Source: Pararoseomonas sp. SCSIO 73927 (lineage in GTDB: Bacteria > Pseudomonadota > Alphaproteobacteria > Acetobacterales > Acetobacteraceae). Taken from it: a stretch of DNA of 64,000 nt. Made by a program: the position numbers and the translations under genes. Positions 26,469-34,936 of this stretch are shown here, in pieces (the first letter of the stretch is position 1; every line of letters starts with the position of its first letter). Location: positions 558,001-622,000 of the forward strand of contig NZ_CP146232.1 in NCBI RefSeq assembly GCF_037040815.1. Reading direction: 5' to 3'. Under the pieces are notes generated by a model that did not search any database, had not been told where the DNA came from, and was given only the letters and a program-made list of their open reading frames with translations.

Positions 26469-26939
26469 ATGACGAACTCCCCGAAGGGGCCCGTGCCCCT
26501 GGACGATCAACTCTGCTACGCCATCTACTCGGCCGGCATGGCCATCCAGCGCGTCTACAAGCCCCTGCTCGACAAGCTAGGCCTGACCTACCCGCAGTAC
26601 CTCGTGCTCAACGTCCTGTGGCGGGAGGACGGCCAGACGGTCGGCGGGATCGCGGACCGGCTGGCGCTGGAATCGAGCACCCTGACGCCCCTTCTCAAGC
26701 GCCTGGAGTCCGCAGGGCTCGTGCGCCGGACCCGGAACCCGGAGAATGAACGGCAGGTCGTCGTCGGCCTCACCCCCCAGGGCCGGGCCCTGAGAGCCCG
26801 GGCCGGGTGCCTCGCGGAGGCGCTCCTGGAGGTCTCCGGGAAGTCGCCCGCACAGCTGGGCAAGCTGAACCACGACCTCAGGGACCTCCGTGACACGATC
26901 TACAGCACCGGGGATGAGTGGAGTGTCGCGCCGTCCTAG
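26469..26939 (+). CDS. ohrR: OhrR-like MarR-family regulator
   Basis: This 156-residue winged-helix repressor has the closest recognisable type OhrR, the organic hydroperoxide sensor. The reactive-cysteine motif LDDQLCYAIYSA is present (Cys about residue 17), followed by KPLLDKLGLTYPQYLVLNVLWREDGQTVGGIADRLALESSTLTPLLKRLESAGLVRR. A second Cys lies in the C-terminal part (RARAGCLAEAL), so a two-Cys mechanism is possible. The ATG at 26469 has AAAGGAG upstream; an earlier in-frame ATG has none. The usual target gene ohr is not nearby. The shared motif at 26408 and 32103 suggests it controls itself or benE and, formerly, the hydrolase at 32204. Confidence 0.85.
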   Translation: MTNSPKGPVPLDDQLCYAIYSAGMAIQRVYKPLLDKLGLTYPQYLVLNVLWREDGQTVGGIADRLALESSTLTPLLKRLESAGLVRRTRNPENERQVVVGLTPQGRALRARAGCLAEALLEVSGKSPAQLGKLNHDLRDLRDTIYSTGDEWSVAPS

Positions 26940-27094
26940 AGCGCAGGTCCCACCCGGCCGGACGGGGGCATGGGAGCAGAGGTCGCGAGCGCGCCGGCAA
27001 GGGCGGTACCGCGGGCCTGTGCGAAGGCCTGGGCTTCCTCCGGTTCGGCACTGCTCGTGCTGCTCCAGCGCCGGCCCCTCGCCTTCGCGCCTCC

Positions 27095-29488
27095 TCATCC
27101 GCTGATCGGCCCCGGCACCACCTCCGGCCGTACGCCCGGCCGCGGCAGGCGCTTCCGCAGGGCGGATGCGAGCTCCTCCGCCGCCAGCGGCCAGTCGATA
27201 CGGCCGGAGCCCGCCCCCGGCGCTGGCGACGCGAGAAGGACCGGCAGCGCCGGCGCGGCCCGGCGCACTGCCCTGGCGAGTTCCGGGCTCCCTCGCGGCA
27301 GCAGCGCCGCGTCGAACCGGCCGGGGTCGGCGCGGAGCGCGGCGAGTGCCGCTGCGACCCCGGTGAAGCCCTGCGGCTCGTAGCCGAGTGCCGCGAGCAG
27401 CTCCTCCTCGTACGGCAGGTGGTCGTCGTCGTGCAGCAGCAGAACGACCTCCCCACCGCCCCTCGGGACCTCGCATCGTGCGGCCTCCACCGCGGTCGCG
27501 CGCGGCAGCCACACCTCGAATCGGCTTCCCTGCCCCGGGCTGCTCCACACCTCCATCGCGCCGCCATGTGCCAGCACGATCTCCTGCACGGTCGCGAGGC
27601 CCAGGCCGTGCCCTCCCTGCCGGGTGGTGAAGAACGGCTCGAAGATGCGGCCGAGCGTCGTCGCGTCCATGCCCGGCCCGGTGTCGCGCACGTGGATGAG
27701 GATGTAGTGGTCGGGCCGTAGCTCGCCGAGCCGGAGCGAGCGCCTCGCGCGCAGGGTGCGCAACTCCATCTCCAGCGCAACCTCGCCCGCGCCGGCCATC
27801 GCCTGCGCGGCGTTGCGGCAGAGGTTCAGGATGACCTGCTGCAGCCGCGTCGCGTCGCCACGCACCATGGCTCCGGCCGGGGGCGGCCCGAAGGCCAAGT
27901 GCAGATGGGGCGGGAGCATGGCGCGCAGCAGCGCCTCCGTCTCCGCCAGCAGCGCGCAGACCTCCACCTCGCCCTGCGGCCTCGGCTGCGGCCCGCCGAA
28001 GGCGAGGATGTCGGAGGCCAGGTCGCGGGCCCGCTCCGCGGCGCGCCGGATGTCGGCGATGCGCGCGGCCGAGGGGTCCGCCTGCGCCATCTCGGCAAAG
28101 CCGAGAATGGCGCCGATGATGTTGTTGATGTTGTGCGCGATGCCGCTGGCGAAGGCGCCGAGCATCTCCATCTGCCGGGACTGGGCCTGCCGTGCGGCCA
28201 GGCGGGCCCGCTCCGCCTCCAGGCCACTCCGGGTGACGAGGTTGAGCACCGCGTCGAGCGCGAGGCCGAGCGAGGCGAGCTCCTGCCGGGACGGCACGCG
28301 GCCGCGGCGCGTCAGATCACAGCCGAGCAGGGCCACGACTCTGTCTTCCGTCCGGCGCACCGCGGCCAACCAGGCGTGCAGCCCGCCGGGCACGTCCCGA
28401 AGGCCGGGATGCCCGGGACCCAGGCGGAGCGTTCCCTCCGCTGAAGGCAGGTGGCGGCCGGCCAGTTCCAGCACGGCCTCGGCCCAGCCATGCGGCGGCG
28501 CGGCGCGGTCGGCGGCCCAGAGATGCGGCTGTCCGCGCTGGTCCGCGATCAGGAGGTAAGCGCGCTGGGCGCCGAGGCGGCGGGCGATCTCCTCCAGCGC
28601 CCGGTCGAGGACGGCGTGCGCCTCGCCCGGCCTGGTGCCGATCAACTGCGCCGAGAGGCGGGCCAGCATGTGCTCGAAGGCCGCGTGGCGCCTTGCCGCC
28701 AGGGATCGGGCGCGCAGGCGGATGCCGAGCAGCAGCGCGCCGGCGAGCAGCAGCACCGCGCTGGCGTAGAGCAGCAGGCGGTAGTGCCGCGCCGCGGCTT
28801 CGGCGGCCGCGCGCCGGAGCTGCACCGCGGCGACGATCGCCTCCCTGGCCGGGCCGCTCGTGCTGGCCTGGAGCGCGCGCAGAAGCTCGTCCACCTGCGG
28901 CAGCAGCTCGTGCAGCAGCCAGCCATGCGCCAGCAGTGCCGCGACCGGCTCGCCTTCCCGCTCCGGCGGGGCGTGCCGGTGCACCTCCGCCAGGCCGCGC
29001 TTCACCTCCTCCACCGCCGGCGCCGAGGTGTCGAGCGTCAGCTGCAGCACCGCCGCCCCCAGCCGGCCCGCCTCAGCCAGGGACCCACCGCCATCAGGCG
29101 CGGCGGTGAGCTGGATCGTCAGGCGCCCGAACTGCGCCAGCGAGTTCTGCAGCAGCGCGTTGGAGCTCTTGATGGCCTCGACCAGCGTCTCCTGCCCCGC
29201 GCGCCAGGCCTCGAGCCGCTCCACCTGCTCCGGTGCCACGAGGCCGCGCAGCTGCGCGATCGCCCGCTCAACCCGGCGTTCGGCCCGGACCAGCGGATCG
29301 TAGTCGCGCAGCAGCCCCGCGCGCGCGGAGAGGAGGTCGCGCCCGATCGTTCTCTCCGCCAGCTCGATCTCGTCCAGCCGCTCCAGCGCCGCGTCGAACG
29401 GGCGGGTGTCGACGCCGAAGCCGCGCAGGAGGAGCCAGGTGAGGAGGAGCAGCGCGGCTGCCACCCCGGAAGGGATGCCGGCCCTCAT
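27095..29488 (-). CDS. VirA-like membrane histidine kinase with C-terminal pseudo-receiver
   Basis: This 797-residue sensor has an N-terminal TM helix (AAALLLLTWLLLRG). A large all-helical periplasmic domain of about 220 residues, DAHL/VirA-like by its pattern, and a second TM (LLLYASAVLLLAGALLLGIRL) follow. A GAF-like cytoplasmic domain comes next, then the kinase core with H-box SGIAHNINNIIGAILGF (His near residue 451), N-box LNLCRNAAQAM, DTGPGMD and HGLGLATV. The C-terminal receiver-like domain (EVVLLLHDDDHLPYEEELLAALGYEPQG) reads FDAALLPRGSP where the phospho-acceptor Asp should be, so it is probably inactive. The ATG overlaps the stop of the peroxidase gene by ATGA. It is the last gene of an RR-peroxidase-kinase operon, so it probably phosphorylates the regulator at 30474. 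Confidence 0.9.
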   Translation of the reverse strand: MRAGIPSGVAAALLLLTWLLLRGFGVDTRPFDAALERLDEIELAERTIGRDLLSARAGLLRDYDPLVRAERRVERAIAQLRGLVAPEQVERLEAWRAGQETLVEAIKSSNALLQNSLAQFGRLTIQLTAAPDGGGSLAEAGRLGAAVLQLTLDTSAPAVEEVKRGLAEVHRHAPPEREGEPVAALLAHGWLLHELLPQVDELLRALQASTSGPAREAIVAAVQLRRAAAEAAARHYRLLLYASAVLLLAGALLLGIRLRARSLAARRHAAFEHMLARLSAQLIGTRPGEAHAVLDRALEEIARRLGAQRAYLLIADQRGQPHLWAADRAAPPHGWAEAVLELAGRHLPSAEGTLRLGPGHPGLRDVPGGLHAWLAAVRRTEDRVVALLGCDLTRRGRVPSRQELASLGLALDAVLNLVTRSGLEAERARLAARQAQSRQMEMLGAFASGIAHNINNIIGAILGFAEMAQADPSAARIADIRRAAERARDLASDILAFGGPQPRPQGEVEVCALLAETEALLRAMLPPHLHLAFGPPPAGAMVRGDATRLQQVILNLCRNAAQAMAGAGEVALEMELRTLRARRSLRLGELRPDHYILIHVRDTGPGMDATTLGRIFEPFFTTRQGGHGLGLATVQEIVLAHGGAMEVWSSPGQGSRFEVWLPRATAVEAARCEVPRGGGEVVLLLHDDDHLPYEEELLAALGYEPQGFTGVAAALAALRADPGRFDAALLPRGSPELARAVRRAAPALPVLLASPAPGAGSGRIDWPLAAEELASALRKRLPRPGVRPEVVPGPISG

Positions 29489-30474
29489 GGCGGCGCAGTG
29501 AGCGGGGCGCCGCGGTACTCACCCGTCAGAGTATGAAGGAAGGCGACGATGGACGCGACTTGGCCGTTGTCGAGAACCAGGTTGAGCTGGGCCAGGCCCA
29601 TGCCGCGCACCGCTTCCCCGAGCGTGGCCGCGCCGCCGTCATGGAAGTAGGGCGCCGTCACGGCGACGTTGCGCAGGCTGGGCACCCGCAGGATCCGCGG
29701 CTCGGGCGCGGCCAGCGCGTGGAAGATCCCGTGCCTCTGGAAGAGGTTGCCGCCGATATTCGCGCCCTGGTGGCAGGCCGCGCAGCCGATGCGCCGGAAG
29801 AGGTCGTAGCCCGCCCGCTCCTCCGGCGTGATCGCCGAGGTCTCGCCGGCCATCCACCTGTCGAAGCGGCTGCCCGGCGTGACCAGGCCGCGCTGGAAGC
29901 TGACAAGCGCATCGAGCAGCGCCTCCTTGTCCGCGGGGCGGCCGTAAGCGCTCCGGAACGCGCTAGCGACGGGCGGATCGGCGGCGAGACGGCGCAGGAC
30001 GACGTCGAGGTTCGCGCCCATGATGGCGGGGTTCTGCAGCAGGGCTTCGGTATGCGCCTCCAGGCTGCGCACGTCCCCTTCCCAGCCCAGGCGGAAGCTG
30101 AGCGCGGCGTTGAAGACGGTGGCGGTGTTCAGAGGCAGGTCCTGCCCGTCGAGGCCGAGGTCGCGCCGGTTCGCGGTCGCTCCGTTGGTCCGCAGGTCGT
30201 GGCAGGAGGCGCAGGAGCGCGAGCCGTCGCCGGACAGGCGGGGATCGGTGAAGAGCCGCTCGCCGAGGGCACGCCGGCGCTCATCGACCATTGGCGCCAT
30301 CGGCAGGAGACCGATCGGGTGCTCGCCTTGTGCCGGCGCGGGAGCGGTGCGCGGCAGCATATCCCCCACCCCGGTCGGGCCGGGAAGGAGTGCGGCGCCG
30401 GCGAGCAGCGAGGCCGCGAGGAGCGATCCGGCCAGTGTCCAGGCGGTGGCGCCCGCCCCGACCCAGTGCCGCAC
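29485..30474 (-). CDS. Diheme cytochrome c peroxidase/MauG-type protein
   Basis: This 329-residue periplasmic diheme c-type cytochrome has an N-terminal signal or anchor (LAGSLLAASLLAGAALL). Heme sites CASCH are at residues 88-92 and CAACH at 231-235. The family blocks ALGERLFTDPRLSGDGSRSCASCHD and LRVPSLRNVAVTAPYFHDGGAATLGEAV are present. Relatives reduce hydrogen peroxide or, in the MauG group, perform protein oxidation. It starts with GTG at 30474, overlapping the stop of the response-regulator gene by one base, and its stop overlaps the kinase start. A periplasmic redox enzyme locked between a response regulator and its kinase suggests a sensory or output role; this is inference. Confidence 0.9.
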   Translation of the reverse strand: MRHWVGAGATAWTLAGSLLAASLLAGAALLPGPTGVGDMLPRTAPAPAQGEHPIGLLPMAPMVDERRRALGERLFTDPRLSGDGSRSCASCHDLRTNGATANRRDLGLDGQDLPLNTATVFNAALSFRLGWEGDVRSLEAHTEALLQNPAIMGANLDVVLRRLAADPPVASAFRSAYGRPADKEALLDALVSFQRGLVTPGSRFDRWMAGETSAITPEERAGYDLFRRIGCAACHQGANIGGNLFQRHGIFHALAAPEPRILRVPSLRNVAVTAPYFHDGGAATLGEAVRGMGLAQLNLVLDNGQVASIVAFLHTLTGEYRGAPLTAPP

Positions 30475-31226
30475 TACACGCGCTCGACGGGCACGTCGAA
30501 GACGTAGCCGACGCCTCGCTCGGTGCGGATCATGCTCACCGGGCGGCCGGCGTCGAGCTTGCGCCGCAGCCGTAGCACCTGCACGTCGATGCTCCGGTCG
30601 AACACGTCCTCATGCATGCGGGTCGCCTGCAACAGGTGCTCGCGCGAGAGAGGCCGGCCGGGCGCATCGAGAAAGGCGCAGAGCAGGGCGAACTCCCCCT
30701 TGGTGAGGCGCGCCTCGGTGCCGTCGGGTGCGGTCAGCCGCCGCAGGCGGCGGTCCAGCGCCCAGCCCTCGAAGCGGTGCCGCAAGGCCTCGCGGCGCGG
30801 CTTCGGTTGCACCGCCTGGCGGCGCAACACCGCCCGGATGCGCGCGAGCAGCTCACGCGGGCTGAAGGGCTTGGTGATGTAGTCGTCGGCCCCGAGTTCC
30901 AGGCCGATCACGCGGTCCACCTCGTCCCGCCGCTCGCCCGTCACGATGATCACGGGAAGGTCGGAGCCCGCGCGGATCTCGCGCAGGAGGTCGAGGCCGC
31001 TCCGCGCACCGAGCCTGAGGTCCAGCACCACCAGCGCCAGGTCGTCGCGCGCGAGCTCGCGTTCCAGCGCCGGCCGCTCGACCGTGCCCGTTGCGCGCAG
31101 GCCATTGCTGCACAGGAACTCCACGATCATGCGGCGCATGTCGGGGTCGTCATCCACCACGAGGATCCTCTGGAACCAGGACACGGCTCCGGGATCAGCG
31201 AGCTGACTTCCGGATATCTGCAACAT
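30474..31226 (-). CDS. VirG-like response regulator (intact receiver)
   Basis: This 250-residue OmpR/VirG-type regulator has complete receiver residues: VVDDD (residues 23-27), phospho-acceptor Asp69 (LVVLDLRLG), Thr96 and Lys119 in ITKPFSP. The DNA-binding domain contains RFEGWALDRRLRRL, the LTKGEFALLCAFLDAPGRPLSREHLL helix region and DVFDRSIDVQVLRLRRKL, then RTERGVGYVFDVPVERV, as in VirG. It heads the operon with the cytochrome c peroxidase and the VirA-like kinase. It serves as the reference for the two divergent paralogues in the window, at 17501 and 34937. Confidence 0.93.
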   Translation of the reverse strand: MLQISGSQLADPGAVSWFQRILVVDDDPDMRRMIVEFLCSNGLRATGTVERPALERELARDDLALVVLDLRLGARSGLDLLREIRAGSDLPVIIVTGERRDEVDRVIGLELGADDYITKPFSPRELLARIRAVLRRQAVQPKPRREALRHRFEGWALDRRLRRLTAPDGTEARLTKGEFALLCAFLDAPGRPLSREHLLQATRMHEDVFDRSIDVQVLRLRRKLDAGRPVSMIRTERGVGYVFDVPVERV

Positions 31227-31573
31227 CGGCTTGGCTCCCGGTCACGCTGTTCCGTCCCTGCCGCGGGCCCTGGGAAATAGCCCGGACCGACCTCGTCTCC
31301 CTCGTTACAACGGGGCGGCGCCCCGCGAGACGCAAAGCCGGCACCGGAGGCCAGACGGAGGGCGCCGCTTACAGGGGCCGTATTACCGCCCTGTTGCAGG
31401 ATGCCCGTTCCATGGCTGCAATTGTCATAGACAGACCAAATACTGGCGGTGGGCGGGATGGTCGCGCCGGCGTGCAGAGCCCCGTGTCGCGGCATGTCGT
31501 CCAGCGCATCTCCGGCCGCCCCGAGAGGCTCCCGATGTCGCGTCCCGTGGTGGCGGGGTCGCACGCTCGGCTG
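31227..31573. other. Intergenic region upstream of the VirG-like operon
   Basis: No gene is supported in these 347 bp. The stretch around 31415-31450 is AT-richer, and the promoter of the leftward operon is most likely in the first 150 bp. No convincing inverted repeat was seen. Confidence 0.5.
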
Positions 31574-31816
31574 TCACTCGCCCCGGCCTCGGCGCACGGC
31601 GCGGGTCACTTCGCATCGCGCCATGCCGATATCGGCGAGCATGCGGTCGCTCATGGAGGCGAGTTCCGCCTCCGCGTTGCGCCGCTCGTTCCAGCGCGCC
31701 AGCGAGTGGCCAACTCCTTCGGCAATGCGCAGCAGCCGCGAGACAGGCCGATCAACCGCGACGGGAGAGCGCCGGCCTGTGGCGGCGTCCCGCGGCCGGT
31801 GATTCCGAATCGACAT
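31574..31816 (-). CDS. DUF1127 family protein
   Basis: This 80-residue protein has the DUF1127 signature ELASMSDRMLADIGMARCEVTRAVRRG at its C-terminus. Family members are small, Arg-rich, often RNA-associated proteins linked to stress, sRNA turnover and phosphate/carbon regulation in alphaproteobacteria. The ATG at 31816 has AGGGAA about 8 bases upstream. It stands alone between the VirG-like operon and the hydrolase pseudogene. No specific role can be assigned. Confidence 0.8.
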   Translation of the reverse strand: MSIRNHRPRDAATGRRSPVAVDRPVSRLLRIAEGVGHSLARWNERRNAEAELASMSDRMLADIGMARCEVTRAVRRGRGE

Positions 31817-32102
31817 GAGCAGATTCCCTGTGAAGAGCGAGACAGCGATCAAGCAGGTATCGCCTTGCCGCCTCACGGCCGGATGTCCGATGCCGCCTTT
31901 CCGGTTACGGCTGCAACAGCTGCGCGGTACGCCCTTTCCTTGCTGCAGCTGCCAGATATGTTGGGCGCGTTGTTCGTCGGGCGATCACCAACGGGTGGGT
32001 TCCTCAGCTCTCGTCACCTCGTGCGGATCGTCACCGCGCAGCAGTGCCCCGCGATGTCTGGATGTCGCGGTGGAACCCTTGCAACGGATCCCAGACCCTC
32101 GA

Positions 32103-32123
32103 AAACAATATCGTGATAATGTT
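32103..32123. promoter_or_regulatory. Operator-like motif shared with the OhrR-like/benE region
   Basis: This contains AAACAATATCGTGATAAT followed by GTT. The core AACAATATC-GT-GATAATGTT is a dyad with 8 of 9 pairs. It is about 80 bp before the hydrolase pseudogene start. The first 18 bases match the minus strand of 26408-26428 exactly, which is very unlikely by chance in a genome this GC-rich. Confidence 0.6.
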
Positions 32124-32163
32124 AAGCTAGACAGGCTGGAGTACCGGTCCTAAGTGTTATTTA

Positions 32164-32184
32164 TTGCGGTAAACCTTACTGCAA
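32164..32184. promoter_or_regulatory. Second inverted repeat in the hydrolase pseudogene promoter
   Basis: TTGCGGTAA-ACC-TTACTGCAA pairs at 8 of 9 positions. It lies 20 bp before the start codon, just upstream of an AAAAAGGAG ribosome-binding sequence. It may be an independent operator near the transcription start. Confidence 0.45.
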
Positions 32185-32203
32185 TTGCAAAAAGGAGCCA
32201 ATC

Positions 32204-32995
32204 ATGAACCCGACCCGTCGTGACCTTGCCGCCGCCGCCGTCGCAACCATCGCCGCCGCCTCCGTCCAGGGACAGCCCTCCCAAGCCCAGCCTTCCCAGG
32301 CCCAGTCTTCCCAGCCCGTCCGCAACGTCGTTCTCGTCCACGGGGCCTTCGCCGACGGCTCCGGGTGGCGCGGCGTGCACGACCAGCTCACCGCACGCGG
32401 ATACCGCGTCAGCATCGTCCAGAACCCCCTCACCTCGCTGGCCGACGACGTCGCCGCCACCCGGCGCGTCCTCGACCGCCAGGACGGGCCGACCATTCTC
32501 GTCGGCCACAGCTGGGGCGGCACCGTGATCACCGAAGCGGGCAACCACCCCAAGGTCGCCGGCCTCGTCTACGTGTCCGCCCTATCGCCCGATGCCGGCG
32601 AGACCACCGCACAGCAGTACAACGGCTTCACCACGCCGCCCGAGTTCGTCATCGACGTCCAGCCCGACGGCTTCGGCTTCATCCGGCCGGAGAACTTCAA
32701 GCCCGGCTTCGCCGCCGATGCCAGCGACGCCGACGCCGCCTTCATGCGCGACGCCCAGGTTCCCATCGCCATGGCCGCCTTCTCTACCAAGCTCACGTAG
32801 GCCGCCTGGCGCACCCGCCCCAGCTGGGCCGTCATCGCCACCGAGGACAAGGCCTTCGACCATCGCATGCTCCGCCACATGGCGCAGCGCATCGGCGCCA
32901 GCACCACCGAGGTCAGGGCCAGCCACGCCCTCTTCATGACACAGGCCAGCACCGTTGCCCGCGTCATCGAGCAAGCCGCCCACAACAGGCGCTGA
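32204..32995 (+). pseudogene. Alpha/beta hydrolase paralogue inactivated by an in-frame TAG
   Basis: This is a close relative of the exported hydrolase at 18654-19445. It shares RNVVLVHGAFADGSGWRGV, the YRVSIVQNPLTSLADDVAATRRVL block and the nucleophile elbow GHSWGG. Codon 199 is TAG at 32798-32800, where the paralogue reads His in KLSHAAWRTKPSW. The frame then continues without further damage to TGA at 32993, encoding AAWRTRPSWAVIATED and the His-containing ASHALFMT segment. The stop could come from CAG by one transition. Loss of the catalytic His means the truncated product should be inactive, unless the TAG is read through. Leader, ribosome-binding site and promoter elements still look intact. 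Confidence 0.85.
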
Positions 32996-33179
32996 CTTGG
33001 GCAAGACGGCACAGGGCGGCCGCGGGCGAGCCGTCCGCGGATAGGCGCCTCCCCGCCGCACCCAGGCGGGATCTCAGCGGTCCTCCCGAGCGCAGGCGCC
33101 GCGTGATCTCACGCGCGTGCGCCTCGTCGTGTCCCCCCGATCCAACACCGCCAATCAACGCAGAACGGAGATCAAGACG

Positions 33180-34796
33180 ATGAACAACGCCGCTATCACC
33201 GAGGACGAGGACTTCTCCCGCCGGGCGCGCGACAACCAGGCGCGGCTCACGGCCGGGCTGCGGCCCCACTACGACTTCGTCGTCTGCGGGGCCGGGTCCT
33301 CCGGCTCGGTGGTGGCAAGGCGCCTGGCGGAGAACCCTGAAGCGCAGGTGCTGCTGCTCGAGGCGGGCGGCAGCGACGAGGCCGATTGCGTCATGAACCC
33401 CGCCCTGTGGCCCACCAACCTCGGAACCGAGCGCGATTGGGGCTTCCAGGCAGAGCCGAACCCTCACCTGAACGGGCGCGCGCTGTCGCTGTCGATGGGC
33501 AAGGGCCTCGGCGGCGGCTCGAGCGTCAACGTGATGGTGTGGTCGCGGGGGCACCGCAGCGACTGGGATTTCTTCGCGGCGGAGGCCGGTGATCCGGCCT
33601 GGGGCTACGAGAACGTCCTCGGCATCTACCGCCGCATCGAGGACTGGCAGGGGGCACCGGACCCGCAGTTCCGCGGAACGGGCGGGCCGGTCTGGGTGCA
33701 GCCCGCATCCGACCCGAGCCCGATCGCGCTCGCGATGCTGGACGCCGCGGCCGAGATCGGGGTCCCCTCCTTCGAGAGCCCGAACGGCCGCATGATGGAG
33801 AGCGACGGTGGCGCGGCCATCAGCGACATGCTGGTCCGCAACGGCCGGCGCAACTCCCTGTACCGCGCCTATCTGCATCCCTGGCTGGACCGGCCGAACC
33901 TCACCGTGCTGACCGGTGCGCAGGTACGCCGCGTCGTGTTCGACGGCAGGCGGGCCAGCGGCGTGGAGATCCTGCACGGCGGAGAGGTCACGGTGGTCGG
34001 CGCCGGATCGGAGGTCGTGCTGTCGCTGGGCGCGATCCAGACGCCGAAGGTGCTGATGCTGTCCGGCATCGGCGATCGGGCGGAGCTGGAGCGCTTCGGG
34101 ATTCCCGTGCTGCAGCACCTGCCCGGCGTCGGAAGGAACTTCCAGGACCATGTCTCCTTCGGCTGCACCTGGGAGTACGAGGAGCCGATCGCCCCGAGGA
34201 ACAGCGGCAGCGAGGCCACGATGTACTGGAAGAGCCGGCCCGATCTCGACGCGCCGGACCTGCTGTTCTGCCAGGTCGAGTTTCCCGTCCCGAGCGAGAG
34301 GACGGCGGCGCGCGGCGTGCCGGTGCATGGATGGACGATGTTCGCGGGGCTCGCGCATCCCACCAGCCGCGGCCGCCTGCGCCTGCGGAGCGCGGACCCG
34401 CTGGCCGCCCCCGTCGTGGACGCCAACTTCCTGTCCGACCCGGCGGATGTGACGACGGCCAGGGCCTGCATCGAGCTCTGCCGCGCCCTGGGCAACGCAC
34501 GCGCCTTCCGCCCCTTCGTGCGGGGGGAGGTCATGCCGGGCGAGCTGGAGGACGAGGCGCTCGACCTCTACGCTCGAGACGCGGCTGTCACCTACTGGCA
34601 CCAGAGCTGCACGGCGAAGATGGGCCGGGACGGGATGTCGGTCGTGGACGCCACGCTCAGGGTCTATGGCGTGGACGGCCTGCGGGTGGCGGACGCCTCG
34701 ATCATGCCGCGCGTGACGACCGGGAACACCCAGGCGCCCTGCGCCATCATCGGCGAGCGGGCCGCCGAGATGGTGCGGCAGGCGCATGGCCTCTAG
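33180..34796 (+). CDS. GMC-family oxidoreductase (choline dehydrogenase-like)
   Basis: This 538-residue FAD-dependent alcohol oxidase/dehydrogenase has the dinucleotide-binding motif DFVVCGAGSSGSVVARRLAE near the N-terminus. GMC signature 1 is in SMGKGLGGGSSVNVMVWSRGHRSDWD, signature 2 in GAIQTPKVLMLSGIGD, and the catalytic His is in YWHQSCTAKMG. No signal peptide is present, so the enzyme is cytosolic. The ATG at 33180 is preceded by GGAG; 21 upstream codons look non-coding. A pseudo-receiver VirG-like regulator follows on the same strand after 140 bp and may be co-transcribed. The substrate, an alcohol or polyol, is not determinable. Confidence 0.92.
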   Translation: MNNAAITEDEDFSRRARDNQARLTAGLRPHYDFVVCGAGSSGSVVARRLAENPEAQVLLLEAGGSDEADCVMNPALWPTNLGTERDWGFQAEPNPHLNGRALSLSMGKGLGGGSSVNVMVWSRGHRSDWDFFAAEAGDPAWGYENVLGIYRRIEDWQGAPDPQFRGTGGPVWVQPASDPSPIALAMLDAAAEIGVPSFESPNGRMMESDGGAAISDMLVRNGRRNSLYRAYLHPWLDRPNLTVLTGAQVRRVVFDGRRASGVEILHGGEVTVVGAGSEVVLSLGAIQTPKVLMLSGIGDRAELERFGIPVLQHLPGVGRNFQDHVSFGCTWEYEEPIAPRNSGSEATMYWKSRPDLDAPDLLFCQVEFPVPSERTAARGVPVHGWTMFAGLAHPTSRGRLRLRSADPLAAPVVDANFLSDPADVTTARACIELCRALGNARAFRPFVRGEVMPGELEDEALDLYARDAAVTYWHQSCTAKMGRDGMSVVDATLRVYGVDGLRVADASIMPRVTTGNTQAPCAIIGERAAEMVRQAHGL

Positions 34797-34936
34797 CCGC
34801 CCTCACCTCGGGACCCGGAACCGGCCGGGTCCCGACGGAGGCGTCGCGACGACGGGACGCACTCCGCATCGCCAACGGCCGCATCGCGACTTCCGGCTTC
34901 CCGCGCCCCTCCCCCGGGATGAAGGTTCAGAGCTCA

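Larger units (their letters stand above)
31817..32203. other. Intergenic region with two inverted repeats
   Basis: These 387 bp between DUF1127 and the hydrolase pseudogene hold no gene I can support. The right 100 bp are AT-rich and contain the motif shared with the OhrR-like promoter (32103-32123) and a second inverted repeat (32164-32184). Confidence 0.6.

Noticed and set aside
31227..31573. A 145-codon minus-strand frame upstream of the VirG-like operon
   Set aside because: Composition is not protein-like, and its end overlaps the regulator in another frame.
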